From Ruminiclostridium cellulolyticum H10 (GTDB taxonomy: Bacteria; Bacillota; Clostridia; Acetivibrionales; DSM-1351), in assembly GCF_000022065.1 (NCBI RefSeq), contig NC_011898.1:1200001-1264000 (forward strand): a stretch of 64,000 bases of DNA, read 5' to 3'. This document shows positions 44,410-53,217 of this stretch, piece after piece (positions within the stretch are counted from its first letter, which is position 1; every line of letters starts with the position of its first letter). A model generated the notes under the pieces. The model did not search any database and was not told the DNA's origin. It was given only the letters and a program-made list of their open reading frames with translations. Position numbers and translations under genes: made by a program.

Positions 44410-45879
44410 ATGAGTTTTAAAGTTGCTTTTATAGGAGCGGGAAGTCTTGTGTTTACGAGAACACTGTTTACAGACATAATGTCGGTTCCTGAATTCAGGG
44501 ATATTAAAATTGCATTTACCGACATTAACGGAGATAATCTTCAAAAGGTGGCGGAATTGTGCCAGAGAGATCTTGAGGCCAATGGTATCACTACTAAAAT
44601 CCAGGCTACCACTGACAGGCGGGAGGCTTTCAAGGATGCAAAATATATTGTGAATTGTGTTCGTATAGGAGGCCTGGAAGCTTTTGAAACAGATATAGAC
44701 ATACCGTTAAAATACGGTGTTGACCAATGTGTGGGAGATACTCTCTGTACAGGTGGGATTATGTATGGACAGCGTGTTATAGCCGCAATGTTGGATTTTT
44801 GTAAAGACATAAGAGAAGTTTCGGCACCCGGAGCAATTCTGCTGAACTACTCAAATCCTAATGCTATGGCAACCTGGGCCTGCAACAAGTACGGTGGAGT
44901 TCGCACCATAGGGCTTTGCCACGGTGAAATTCATGGCGAGGATCAGATTGCCCAGGTGCTGGGAATACCAAGAAACGAACTTGACATCATCTGTGCTGGT
45001 ATAAACCACCAAACGTGGTATATTTCAGTAAAACACAAGGGAAAAGAGCTGTTGGACAAAATACTTCCCGGATTTGAGGCACACCCCAAGTTCAGCGAGG
45101 AAGAAAAGGTCAGAATTGATGTACTAAAGCGCTTTGGTTACTATTCCACAGAATCAAACGGTCATCTTTCGGAATACGTGGCATGGTACCGTAAGAGACC
45201 CCAGGAAATAATGAAATGGATAAACCTTGATAGCTGGATTAACGGTGAAACAGGCGGCTATTTGAGAATTACAAGGGAAGAACGAAACTGGTTTGAGACT
45301 GATTACCCAAAGATACTTGCTGAACCTCCAAAAAAATATGACGGTTCGTCCAGAGGGAGGGAACATTGTTCCTACATAATCGAGTCTTTGGAAACAGGAA
45401 GAAAATACAGAGGACATTTTAATGTAATGAATGAAGGCTGTATTACGAACCTTCCGTATGAGTCGGTGGTTGAAGTTCCCTGTTACGTGGACGGCAACGG
45501 TATATCTGTCCCGAAGGTAGGAGATTTGCCACTGGGCTGTGCCGCAGTTTGTTCACAATCCATATGGGTACAGCGGCTTGCTGTTGAGGCGGCGGTATCA
45601 GGGAATGTAACTCTGCTGAAACAGGCAGCTTTGATGGACCCACTCACCGGAGCCGTTTGCAATCCGCCGGAAATATGGCAAATGATTGACGAAATGCTAA
45701 TAGCTCAGGAAAAGTGGCTTCCTCAGTATGTTGAAGGTATCAAAGCTGCAAAAGAGAGATTTGCCAAGGGAAACCTTATTCCTATAAATGAAGGATATCG
45801 TGGTGCAGTAAGACAAAGGGTCAAAACTCCTTCCGAGGTAGCTGCCGAACGTGAATCCAGAAGTATTACAGCTGATTAA
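44410..45879 (+). CDS. Glycoside hydrolase family 4 (alpha-galactosidase/alpha-galacturonidase type)
   Basis: This is a 489-residue NAD- and metal-dependent GH4 enzyme. The N-terminal Rossmann motif is FIGAGSLVFTR. Family features are CVGDTLCTGGIMYG, the NYSNPNAM segment and the metal-ligand region GLCHGEIHG with AGINHQTW. GH4 enzymes hydrolyse alpha-glycosides by an oxidation-elimination route inside the cell. Length and motifs are nearer to the MelA/LplD side than to 6-phospho-glycosidases, but galactoside versus galacturonide cannot be settled by eye. It ends eight bases from the convergent AraC gene at 45888. Confidence 0.88.
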   Translation: MSFKVAFIGAGSLVFTRTLFTDIMSVPEFRDIKIAFTDINGDNLQKVAELCQRDLEANGITTKIQATTDRREAFKDAKYIVNCVRIGGLEAFETDIDIPLKYGVDQCVGDTLCTGGIMYGQRVIAAMLDFCKDIREVSAPGAILLNYSNPNAMATWACNKYGGVRTIGLCHGEIHGEDQIAQVLGIPRNELDIICAGINHQTWYISVKHKGKELLDKILPGFEAHPKFSEEEKVRIDVLKRFGYYSTESNGHLSEYVAWYRKRPQEIMKWINLDSWINGETGGYLRITREERNWFETDYPKILAEPPKKYDGSSRGREHCSYIIESLETGRKYRGHFNVMNEGCITNLPYESVVEVPCYVDGNGISVPKVGDLPLGCAAVCSQSIWVQRLAVEAAVSGNVTLLKQAALMDPLTGAVCNPPEIWQMIDEMLIAQEKWLPQYVEGIKAAKERFAKGNLIPINEGYRGAVRQRVKTPSEVAAERESRSITAD

Positions 45880-45887
45880 AGGAGCGG

Positions 45888-46757
45888 TCAACCTCCTTCT
45901 GAGGGTTTAATTCGATCCTTGGAAGGGGGATGGCCGTAATATTTTTTATAGAGTCTGCAAAAATAGTTGCTATTGCAGAAGCCAACCAGATCGGGAATTT
46001 GGGTTATCGGAATATCTGTGCCGATCAGAATTTTTCTCGCTTTTTCCAGGCGGAACAGTGTAAGGTATTCAACGAAAGTTTTTCCCGTACAGGCTTTGAA
46101 GAGTCTGCTAAAATGCTGAATACTCAAGTGGCAGTATACGCTCATGTCATTAACCGTAATCCGTTCACTGTAATGAATACGCAAATAATCCAGAGAGTAC
46201 TTAATCAGGCGTGTTGAATCCGGCAGCTTGTTCTTTTTAAAAAATTCCGATGGAAGGCTTTCTTGAAGTACCGAAAAAAGTATTATCATTTGACTTTTTA
46301 TTCGGGCACCATAACCGTTCCTTTTCTGATCATTTTCCCTTTGAAGCTCATGTACCAGTAAAAAACATTTTTTAAAAACCCTGTCTTTTTCTGAAAGGTG
46401 GAGCGGCGGGTAAAAGCCTATTGACATAAACGGGGTCAATACTTCAGAAATATGAGGATCTGCAACCAACCCTTCAAATAAACTTTCTCCGGCTACAATA
46501 GCACAATAGCTGCAGGAGCCCTGAGGGAAGATGCTGTGAAGGCTTCCGGGTGGAATGATTATCAGTTGATTTTCAGAAACCAAAAAGCTTGAGCCGTTAA
46601 TATATACCATACAGCTGCCCTTTTGTGAAAATACCATTTCAAAGTGGTTATGCCAATGTGGAAGAGTATTTGAGTTTTTAATATAAAAGCAATTAAATGG
46701 AAATGTAATATCGTTAAAACTAATATGTTCAAAATTGCTTGCATTTGTTAAGTCCAT
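45888..46757 (-). CDS. AraC-family transcriptional regulator (cupin + HTH)
   Basis: This is a protein of about 289 residues with cupin motif LPHWHNHFEMVFS and PPGSLHSIFP, then an AraC domain with LSIQHFSRLFKACTG and VGFCNSNYFCRLYKKYYG. The ATG at 46757 is preceded by AGGAG six bases away; an ATG 18 bases upstream has no ribosome site. It is divergent from the GH31 gene at 46895, its likely target, through a 137-base AT-rich gap. Confidence 0.92.
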   Translation of the reverse strand: MDLTNASNFEHISFNDITFPFNCFYIKNSNTLPHWHNHFEMVFSQKGSCMVYINGSSFLVSENQLIIIPPGSLHSIFPQGSCSYCAIVAGESLFEGLVADPHISEVLTPFMSIGFYPPLHLSEKDRVFKKCFLLVHELQRENDQKRNGYGARIKSQMIILFSVLQESLPSEFFKKNKLPDSTRLIKYSLDYLRIHYSERITVNDMSVYCHLSIQHFSRLFKACTGKTFVEYLTLFRLEKARKILIGTDIPITQIPDLVGFCNSNYFCRLYKKYYGHPPSKDRIKPSEGG

Positions 46758-46894
46758 TGAAATCTCCTGAGCCATTATAAAATGTTCAAATAAGACAGAA
46801 AAATAATTGAATTAGTAGTGTTTTAAATATATTTTTGAATTTAAAATGATAATATCATACAAATATTACTACGTCAAACAAGGAGGAAGGCCAT

Positions 46895-49270
46895 ATGTTG
46901 GAAGCAATCAAACCCAAACAGGCAAAAGTCACCGAAGTTCAACGAAGCGAGGGTGCTCTGGTTCTCAACACCGAAAATGGTTTACTAAAGATAGAACCAG
47001 TTAATGCCAATATAATCAGGGTAGTGTACACACTGGAAGACAAATTCTCTGCCGTTCGGGGGCTTGGCATTGAACCGCAAAAAGTATTTGAAGGCTGGGA
47101 GTTCAAGGAGAATGAACAAACAGTAATGCTTGATACTGGAGAGCTGCAGCTTTACATTAGGAAATCCGACAGCCGTATGACTTATTTTGATGGTAAAGGC
47201 AGACGCCTGACAGGGGAACCTGAAAAGAACGGCAAGGAGCTGGTTCCCTTTGATTCCTTCAAAACAGTTCTGGATGATACGGCAGTTGTTGAAAAAATTG
47301 AAACTCCGGATGGTATAAAGGAAGTAGTGCTGGATTCCAAGAAGAAATATGACCGTCAGCTATACCATACAAGACTTAATTTTGAATGGGACAAAGACGA
47401 AGCCCTTTATGGCATGGGACAGAATGAAGAAGGCTATCTGAACCTGAGAGGAACCCGCCAGTATATTCATCAGGCCAATATGAAGATAGCCATGCCGTTT
47501 CTCATGTCAACTAACGGCTACGGAATACTGTTGGATACGTACGCCCCGGTTATATTCAATGATAATGCCTTTGGATCATACCTGTACGGTGAAGCTTCGG
47601 CAGAGCTGGATTATTATTTTATACGGGGAGAAAGCTTTGACCAAATTATAGGAGGCTACCGCCAATTGACTGGCCGGGCATCCATGCTTCCACTCTGGGC
47701 CTTTGGATTTATGCAGTCTCAGGAGAGGTATGAAACCCAACAGGAGATTATTGACACGGTCAAGCGTTATCGTGAACTTGGTGTTCCACTGGACGGTATT
47801 GTCCTTGACTGGCAGTCCTGGGAAGAAGGTATGTGGGGGCAGAAAACCTTTGATACAGAGCGTTTTCCAGATGCTAAAAACATGATGGAGCAAGTACATG
47901 AGCTGGGAGCTCACCTTATGATATCTATATGGCCCAATATGGTCGAGCATTGTGAAAATTACAAGGAAATGAAAGCTAATAACGGTTTGTTCCAGCGTTC
48001 TGAAATATATAATGCATTTAGTTCCGAAGCAAGGAAATTGTATTGGAAACAGGCCAAGGAAGGATTATTTTCAAAGGGAGTGGATGCTTGGTGGTGCGAT
48101 TCCAGTGAACCATTTACTCCTGAATGGAACAATCCTGTAAAACCGGAGCCAGATCAGAACTTGACGGCCTTTCACAACACTTGCAGAACATATATGGATG
48201 AGGTATATACAAATGCGTACCCATATATGCATGCCAAGACAATATATGAAGGACAGCGGGAGACCGATGGGCAAAAAAGAGTTGTCAATCTGACAAGAAG
48301 CGGTTATACAGGTATACAAAAGTATGGAACCATTCTGTGGTCGGGTGATACCAGTGCCAAATGGTCAACTCTTAAAAATCAGATTGCTGCAGGCTTGAAT
48401 TATTGTGCATCAGGCTTACCGTACTGGACTATGGATATAGGAGCATTCTTTGTAAAGCAGGGACACATGTGGTTCTGGGACGGAGACTATGAAGGCGGTT
48501 GCAGCGATCTGGGCTATAGAGAGCTTTATACAAGGTGGTATCAGCTGGGTGCATTCCTGCCGGTGTTCAGATCTCATGGTACCGATTGCCGGAGGGAAAT
48601 ATGGAATTATGGGAAGAAGGGTGAATTTTTTTACGACGCCATAGAGAAGATAACACACTTGAGATATCAGCTCATGCCGTATATATATTCACTTGCAGGT
48701 ATGGTTTCACAGAAGCATGGCACAATTTTAAGATTGCTTGCATTTGATTTTATTAATGATGCAAAAGTGTATGATATCGACGACCAGTTTATGTTTGGTC
48801 CCAGTCTGATGGTATGTCCGGTGACTGCTCCTATGTACTATGAAGCGGATAGCAAGCCTATTGAGGGAGTAGCAAAGACAAGAAAAGTATATCTGCCTGC
48901 CGGCAGTGACTGGTATGATTTCTGGACTGAAAAGCGGTTTAAGGGAGGTCAGTCCATTGAAGCCGAGGCACCTATTGACAGGATTCCAATATACGTTAAG
49001 GCCGGTTCAATTCTGCCTATGTCTGAGCAGATACAGCATACCGGGCAAATGAAGGATGATTGTTTCATGCTGGTTGTATACCCGGGAGAGGACGGAAGCT
49101 TCACACTTTATCAGGATGAACGGAATGGATATGGTTATGAAGAAGGCAAATTTACAACAACGGAATTAACCTGGTCCGACAGCGAAAAGAAGCTTACAAT
49201 CCATCCGCACAAGGGAGAATATCCGAGTATGCCTGAAAAGGTAACCTTTTTAAAAAGAATTGTAGGATAA
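46895..49270 (+). CDS. Glycoside hydrolase family 31 (alpha-xylosidase/alpha-glucosidase type)
   Basis: This is a 791-residue protein with an N-terminal beta-sandwich (about 1-240), a TIM barrel and a C-terminal beta domain. The nucleophile is D402 in WWCDSSEPF, and the acid/base is D485 in WSGDTSAKW. GIVLDWQSW and FRSHGTD are other family landmarks. No signal peptide is seen, so it acts on imported oligosaccharides, for example alpha-xylosyl residues of xyloglucan; the exact glycoside is inferred. AAGGAGGAAGG precedes the ATG. Confidence 0.93.
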   Translation: MLEAIKPKQAKVTEVQRSEGALVLNTENGLLKIEPVNANIIRVVYTLEDKFSAVRGLGIEPQKVFEGWEFKENEQTVMLDTGELQLYIRKSDSRMTYFDGKGRRLTGEPEKNGKELVPFDSFKTVLDDTAVVEKIETPDGIKEVVLDSKKKYDRQLYHTRLNFEWDKDEALYGMGQNEEGYLNLRGTRQYIHQANMKIAMPFLMSTNGYGILLDTYAPVIFNDNAFGSYLYGEASAELDYYFIRGESFDQIIGGYRQLTGRASMLPLWAFGFMQSQERYETQQEIIDTVKRYRELGVPLDGIVLDWQSWEEGMWGQKTFDTERFPDAKNMMEQVHELGAHLMISIWPNMVEHCENYKEMKANNGLFQRSEIYNAFSSEARKLYWKQAKEGLFSKGVDAWWCDSSEPFTPEWNNPVKPEPDQNLTAFHNTCRTYMDEVYTNAYPYMHAKTIYEGQRETDGQKRVVNLTRSGYTGIQKYGTILWSGDTSAKWSTLKNQIAAGLNYCASGLPYWTMDIGAFFVKQGHMWFWDGDYEGGCSDLGYRELYTRWYQLGAFLPVFRSHGTDCRREIWNYGKKGEFFYDAIEKITHLRYQLMPYIYSLAGMVSQKHGTILRLLAFDFINDAKVYDIDDQFMFGPSLMVCPVTAPMYYEADSKPIEGVAKTRKVYLPAGSDWYDFWTEKRFKGGQSIEAEAPIDRIPIYVKAGSILPMSEQIQHTGQMKDDCFMLVVYPGEDGSFTLYQDERNGYGYEEGKFTTTELTWSDSEKKLTIHPHKGEYPSMPEKVTFLKRIVG

Positions 49271-49278
49271 AAATTGAT

Positions 49279-49360
49279 GGTTATACAGGTACGCGAGTTC
49301 AACTTAAAGAAATTGATTAAGGCTGACGGTAGTACCTGTATAGCCGTATCAAGTTTGAAC
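49279..49360. other. Interleaved inverted repeats after GH31 gene
   Basis: Arms at 49279-49292 and 49332-49345 (GGTTATACAGGTAC with GTACCTGTATAGCC, one G-U pair) enclose one arm of a second pair, 49297-49305 (GTTCAACTT), whose partner AAGTTTGAAC at 49351-49360 lies outside. The crossed order would form a pseudoknot if both pairs form in RNA. It lies ten bases after the GH31 stop and may act as a terminator or small structured RNA. No T run follows closely. Confidence 0.45.
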
Positions 49361-49430
49361 GACTAAATTTTAACTGCACAGCAAATAAGCCGTTGACTTT
49401 TGAAAATTAATTTGATACCATAGAATCAAA

Positions 49431-49444
49431 GTTAAACGTTTTGC
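49431..49444. promoter_or_regulatory. Probable LacI-family operator upstream of the lacI-like gene
   Basis: GTTAAACGTTTTGC matches 12 of 14 bases of the perfect palindrome at 50524-50537. It ends 16 bases before the proposed ATT start, so binding would block transcription or translation of the regulator, suggesting autoregulation. Confidence 0.6.
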
Positions 49445-49460
49445 GATAGAAGGTGATTTT

Positions 49461-50471
49461 ATTTCTGTAACAATAAAGGATGTTGCCAGCAAGTCAGGTC
49501 TCTCAATTGCAACAATATCCAAATATATCAATGGCGGCAATGTCCTTGAGGAAAACCGAAAAATTATAGACAAAGTAATCAAGGAACTTGGTTTTGAAGT
49601 AAATGAGATAGCCAGGGGACTGAAAACCAGCAAGACAAAAACTATAGGTTTATTGATTCCCAGTCTTGAAAATATATTCTTTACAAGCATTGTATCAAAT
49701 ATTGAAAGCGTTCTAATTAAAAGCGGTTATAGTACAATAATATGTGACTATAAAGAAGACAAAGATCTTGAAAAACAAAAGCTTGATTTCTTGTTAAAGA
49801 AAATGGTAGACGGCATTATAACAATGCCTATGGGAAACGATTCGGAAGCAATCAAGTCGGTTATTAAAAGAAACATTCCGGTAGTTTTGATTGACAGGGC
49901 TTTAAGGGATATTGATTGTGATACCGTGCTTGTTGATAATCTAAATGCAGCCTATAATGCTATTGAACAGTTAATTATTCTGGGGCACAAAAGAATAGGC
50001 ATTATTTGCGGTCCTGATGAAATCTATACTGCCCAGGAGCGTTTAAAGGGATATGAAAGAGTACACGAGGATTATAATATGTCAATTGACAGCAGTCTGG
50101 TGAAAAAAGGGGATTATCAGGTTGAAAGCGGGTACAGGCTGCTGAGCGAATTAATAAAAATGGAGGAGCCTCCCACCGCCATTTTGGTTACGAATTATGA
50201 AATGACTTTAGGAGCTTTGATGGCAGTAAATGAGGGTAACGTTAAGATTCCGGATGATATTTCTTTTATCGGATTTGACAATCTTCAGCTTTCAAAAGTC
50301 GTGAAGCCTCCGTTATCCATAGTAATTCAGCCTGTTCAACAAATTGGTGAAGTTGCTGCAAATACCATTTTGAAAAGGCTTAAGGGGGATACATCAAACT
50401 TCCCGTCCATGATCCGTTTAAAAACCGAATTGATCATGAAGGAATCGGTCCAAAAATTGGAAACTAACTAA
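49461..50471 (+). CDS. LacI-family transcriptional regulator with probable ATT start
   Basis: This is a protein of about 337 residues. The N-terminal LacI helix-turn-helix reads TIKDVASKSGLSIATISKYING, and the hinge ARGLKTSKTKTIGLLIP leads into the periplasmic-binding-like sensor domain (FTSIVSNIES, DGIITMP, ILGHKRIGIICG, FIGFDN). The frame has no ATG, GTG or TTG upstream of this DNA-binding region. The codon at 49461 is ATT, preceded by GAAGGTG at ideal spacing, so a rare ATT start is the best explanation. The first conventional start, TTG at 49653, would remove the whole DNA-binding domain. It probably represses the kinase operon beginning at 50623. Confidence 0.85.
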   Translation: MSVTIKDVASKSGLSIATISKYINGGNVLEENRKIIDKVIKELGFEVNEIARGLKTSKTKTIGLLIPSLENIFFTSIVSNIESVLIKSGYSTIICDYKEDKDLEKQKLDFLLKKMVDGIITMPMGNDSEAIKSVIKRNIPVVLIDRALRDIDCDTVLVDNLNAAYNAIEQLIILGHKRIGIICGPDEIYTAQERLKGYERVHEDYNMSIDSSLVKKGDYQVESGYRLLSELIKMEEPPTAILVTNYEMTLGALMAVNEGNVKIPDDISFIGFDNLQLSKVVKPPLSIVIQPVQQIGEVAANTILKRLKGDTSNFPSMIRLKTELIMKESVQKLETN

Positions 50472-50483
50472 AGAAAAGTTTTA

Positions 50484-50515
50484 CGAGAAGCATAGACTGT
50501 TTCTCGAATATTTTT
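50484..50515 (+). terminator. Short terminator after the LacI-family gene
   Basis: Arms CGAGAA (50484-50489) and TTCTCG (50501-50506) with loop GCATAGACTGT are followed by AATATTTTT. The stem is short, so strength is modest. Confidence 0.55.
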
Positions 50516-50523
50516 GATCATGA

Positions 50524-50537
50524 GCTAAACGTTTAGC
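50524..50537. promoter_or_regulatory. LacI-family operator of the sugar-kinase operon
   Basis: GCTAAACGTTTAGC is a perfect 14-base palindrome with the central CG typical of LacI/GalR operators. It lies about 85 bases before the kinase start, next to a possible -35 TTGATC at 50514-50519. Its near-copy precedes the regulator gene. Confidence 0.72.
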
Positions 50538-50622
50538 CATAAATAAATAAATTTATCATAACGTAACGCGTAGACGGCCGTTGTAAACGGGATTCTAACA
50601 AGTTTCAGAAATGGAGACAGCC

Positions 50623-52134
50623 GTGGAAAAATTATTATTAGGTATTGATATTGGCACATCAGCGTGCAAGGTGGCAATTTTTGATTTGCAAGGAATGGTA
50701 ATAGCACAGTCAACCAAGGAATACAAGGTTTATTATCCCGCTCCGGGCTATGTTGAGCAAAATCCCAACGAGTGGTGGGAGAGCATATGTGCAGCTACAA
50801 ACGAAGTAATATCCAAGGCGAAAATTGATGCAAAGCAGATAAGCGGGATAGGAATTGACGGCCAGAGCTGGTCTGCTATACCTGTTGATAAATGCGGCAG
50901 GGTGCTACATAATACGCCAATCTGGATGGATACCAGAGCCGCTGATCTGTGCAGGGAAACTGTTCAAAGAGTGGGTTTTGACAAGATTTTCAAGCTAAGC
51001 GGCAATTCTTTTGAGCCATCATATTCCACACCAAAGTTTATCTGGTTCAAAAAAAATATGCCTGAAATTTATAATTCAACTTATAAATTCTTGCAGAGTA
51101 ACAGCTTTGTTGCATTTAAACTCACCGGGAAAATGACTCAGGATTTGTCACAGGGCTATGGTATACACTCTTTTAACATGAATGAGGGAAAGTGGGATGA
51201 CGACTTCTGCGAGGAGCTGGGCTTTGACAGAGAGAAACTTCCTGAGATCTTCCAGTGTCATGAGGTCATCGGAGAAGTTACTGCGGAGGCAGCAGCTTCA
51301 ACAGGACTGGCAATAGGAACACCGGTAGTGGCGGGAGGATTGGATGCATCCTGTGGAACCCTTGGTGCGGGAGTTATAAAGGTAGGGCAGACCCAGGAAC
51401 AGGGGGGGCAGGCAGGAGGCATGAGTATATGCCTGGAAACTGCGGTTGCCCATCCAAAACTTATTTTGAGCTATCACGTTGTACCGAATCTTTGGCTTCT
51501 GCAAGGCGGTACAGTCGGAGGAGGCGGAGCCATAAAGTGGTTCAGGCAGGAACTGGGTGCTTTTGAGGATTCGGTGGCAAAAGAGGCAGGAACAAGTCCA
51601 TTTAAGGTTATGGATGATGAGGCTGAAAAAATACCCGCAGGTTCAGACGGTCTTATATTTTTACCGTACATGGCGGGAGAGCGATCACCTCTATGGGATA
51701 AAAATGCAAAAGGTGTATTCTTTGGACTTGGCTATGACAAAACAAGGGCTCACATGATTAGGTCAGTCATGGAGGGCTGTGCACTTGCACTGCAGCACAA
51801 TCTGAAAACTGCAGAGGAAGCGGGTGTAGCCGTACAGGAATTGGTAGCCATGGGTGGTGCGGCAAACAGCCGTCTTTGGACGCAAATGAAGGCCGATGTT
51901 ACAGGACGGGTAATAAAGGTTCCGACTTCCGACACGGCAACCACTCTCGGAGCTGCAATACTGGCAGGGGTTGGAACAGGCCTTTACAAGAGTTTTGAAC
52001 AGGCGGTAAATGACACCATCGTTATCACACGGACCCATGAGCCGAATATGAAAGCCCATGAAGCGTACAAGAGGAATTATGAAATATATATTGAGCTGTA
52101 TGAAAAATTGAAAGATACAATGCAAAAAATTTAG
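50623..52134 (+). CDS. xylB: FGGY-family sugar kinase (xylulokinase-like)
   Basis: This is a protein of about 503 residues with the FGGY actin-like fold. The N-terminal phosphate loop is LLGIDIGTSACK, and IGIDGQSW, APGYVEQNPNEWW and IWMDTRA follow the xylulokinase pattern. The C-terminal ATP-binding segment is VAMGGAANSRLWTQMKADV. I chose GTG at 50623 because GGAG is six bases upstream and the protein then starts like other family members; an in-frame ATG lies at 50611. It leads an operon with dehydrogenase and KbaZ-like genes, so the substrate may be a ketose other than D-xylulose, such as tagatose, fuculose or ribulose. The symbol is by similarity only. Confidence 0.85.
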   Translation: MEKLLLGIDIGTSACKVAIFDLQGMVIAQSTKEYKVYYPAPGYVEQNPNEWWESICAATNEVISKAKIDAKQISGIGIDGQSWSAIPVDKCGRVLHNTPIWMDTRAADLCRETVQRVGFDKIFKLSGNSFEPSYSTPKFIWFKKNMPEIYNSTYKFLQSNSFVAFKLTGKMTQDLSQGYGIHSFNMNEGKWDDDFCEELGFDREKLPEIFQCHEVIGEVTAEAAASTGLAIGTPVVAGGLDASCGTLGAGVIKVGQTQEQGGQAGGMSICLETAVAHPKLILSYHVVPNLWLLQGGTVGGGGAIKWFRQELGAFEDSVAKEAGTSPFKVMDDEAEKIPAGSDGLIFLPYMAGERSPLWDKNAKGVFFGLGYDKTRAHMIRSVMEGCALALQHNLKTAEEAGVAVQELVAMGGAANSRLWTQMKADVTGRVIKVPTSDTATTLGAAILAGVGTGLYKSFEQAVNDTIVITRTHEPNMKAHEAYKRNYEIYIELYEKLKDTMQKI

Positions 52135-52160
52135 CATTAAAAAAGTCTGGAGGGGTTTAT

Positions 52161-53207
52161 ATGAAAGCGGGAGTTTTACACGCACGGGATGATTTAAGAT
52201 ATGAGGAGATTCTGACTCCTGTACCCGTAAAGGGAGAAGTGCTTGTAAGGGTAAAGGCCACAGGCATATGTGGTTCAGATATTCCAAGGGTACTGGGTGA
52301 CGGAGCACATTTTTTCCCCATAGTTCTGGGGCATGAATTTTCAGGTGAAGTGGCTGAGATAGGAGAAGGAGTTACTTCTGTGGCAGTAGGGGACAGAGTA
52401 GCAGGAGTACCTTTGGTTCCATGTCTCAAGTGTGGAGATTGCCAGAAGGGCGATTATGCTTTATGTAAACATTATAGTTTTATCGGTTCAAGGGAAAGCG
52501 GAAGCTTTGCAGAGTATGTGAAAATGCCTGAAAGAAATGTTGTGAAATTTAATGACAGTGTGTCCTTTGAACAGGGAGCCTTTTTTGAGCCGGCAACGGT
52601 AGCTTTGCATGGTTTATTGTGTGCCGACTATAGAGGCGGAGAGGATGTTGCAATCCTTGGCGGTGGTACGGTAGGCATGTTTACGGCTCAATGGGCCAGG
52701 ATATTCGGTGCCAAAAGGGTATTCGTATTTGATATAGACAATGATAGATTGGCACTGGCAAAAAAGCTTGGTGTCGATGTGACAATTAATACTCTGGATA
52801 AGGATTTTAAAGAGCAGGTTGATAAGCTGACAAACAAAAAGGGCTTCGGTTTTGTATATGAAACTGCCGGAGTTGATATTACCATGAAACTTGCTTTTGA
52901 ACTGGCAGGCAATAAATCCGGCGTTTGTTTCATAGGAACGCCCACAAAGGATCTAGTATTCACCCCTCGTCTGTTTGAAAACATGAACCGAAAGGAGTTC
53001 AAACTTACCGGCTCATGGATGTCTTACAGTGCACCCTTCCCGGGCAGAGAGTGGGAACTGACAGCCCACTATTTTTCAACGGGTGCCTTAAAATTTGATG
53101 ATAGCTTTATATTCAAAAAAGTTCCGCTTAGTAATATCAAGGAAGGTTTTGATATGTTCAAGGTTCAGGGAGCCGTCAAAGGAAAAGTACTTATAGTGAA
53201 TGAATAG
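52161..53207 (+). CDS. Zinc-dependent medium-chain dehydrogenase (galactitol-1-phosphate/sorbitol type)
   Basis: This is a 348-residue alcohol dehydrogenase. Catalytic zinc ligands are C37 (GICGSD) and H58/E59 (LGHEF). Structural-zinc cysteines are C88, C91, C94 and C102 in PCLKCGDC...LC. The NAD-binding loop is ILGGGTVG. The family oxidises sugar alcohols or their phosphates to ketoses. It lies between the kinase and the KbaZ-like gene, suggesting polyol or ketose-phosphate metabolism. AGGGG precedes the ATG. Confidence 0.88.
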   Translation: MKAGVLHARDDLRYEEILTPVPVKGEVLVRVKATGICGSDIPRVLGDGAHFFPIVLGHEFSGEVAEIGEGVTSVAVGDRVAGVPLVPCLKCGDCQKGDYALCKHYSFIGSRESGSFAEYVKMPERNVVKFNDSVSFEQGAFFEPATVALHGLLCADYRGGEDVAILGGGTVGMFTAQWARIFGAKRVFVFDIDNDRLALAKKLGVDVTINTLDKDFKEQVDKLTNKKGFGFVYETAGVDITMKLAFELAGNKSGVCFIGTPTKDLVFTPRLFENMNRKEFKLTGSWMSYSAPFPGREWELTAHYFSTGALKFDDSFIFKKVPLSNIKEGFDMFKVQGAVKGKVLIVNE

Positions 53208-53217
53208 GAGGAAGAAT

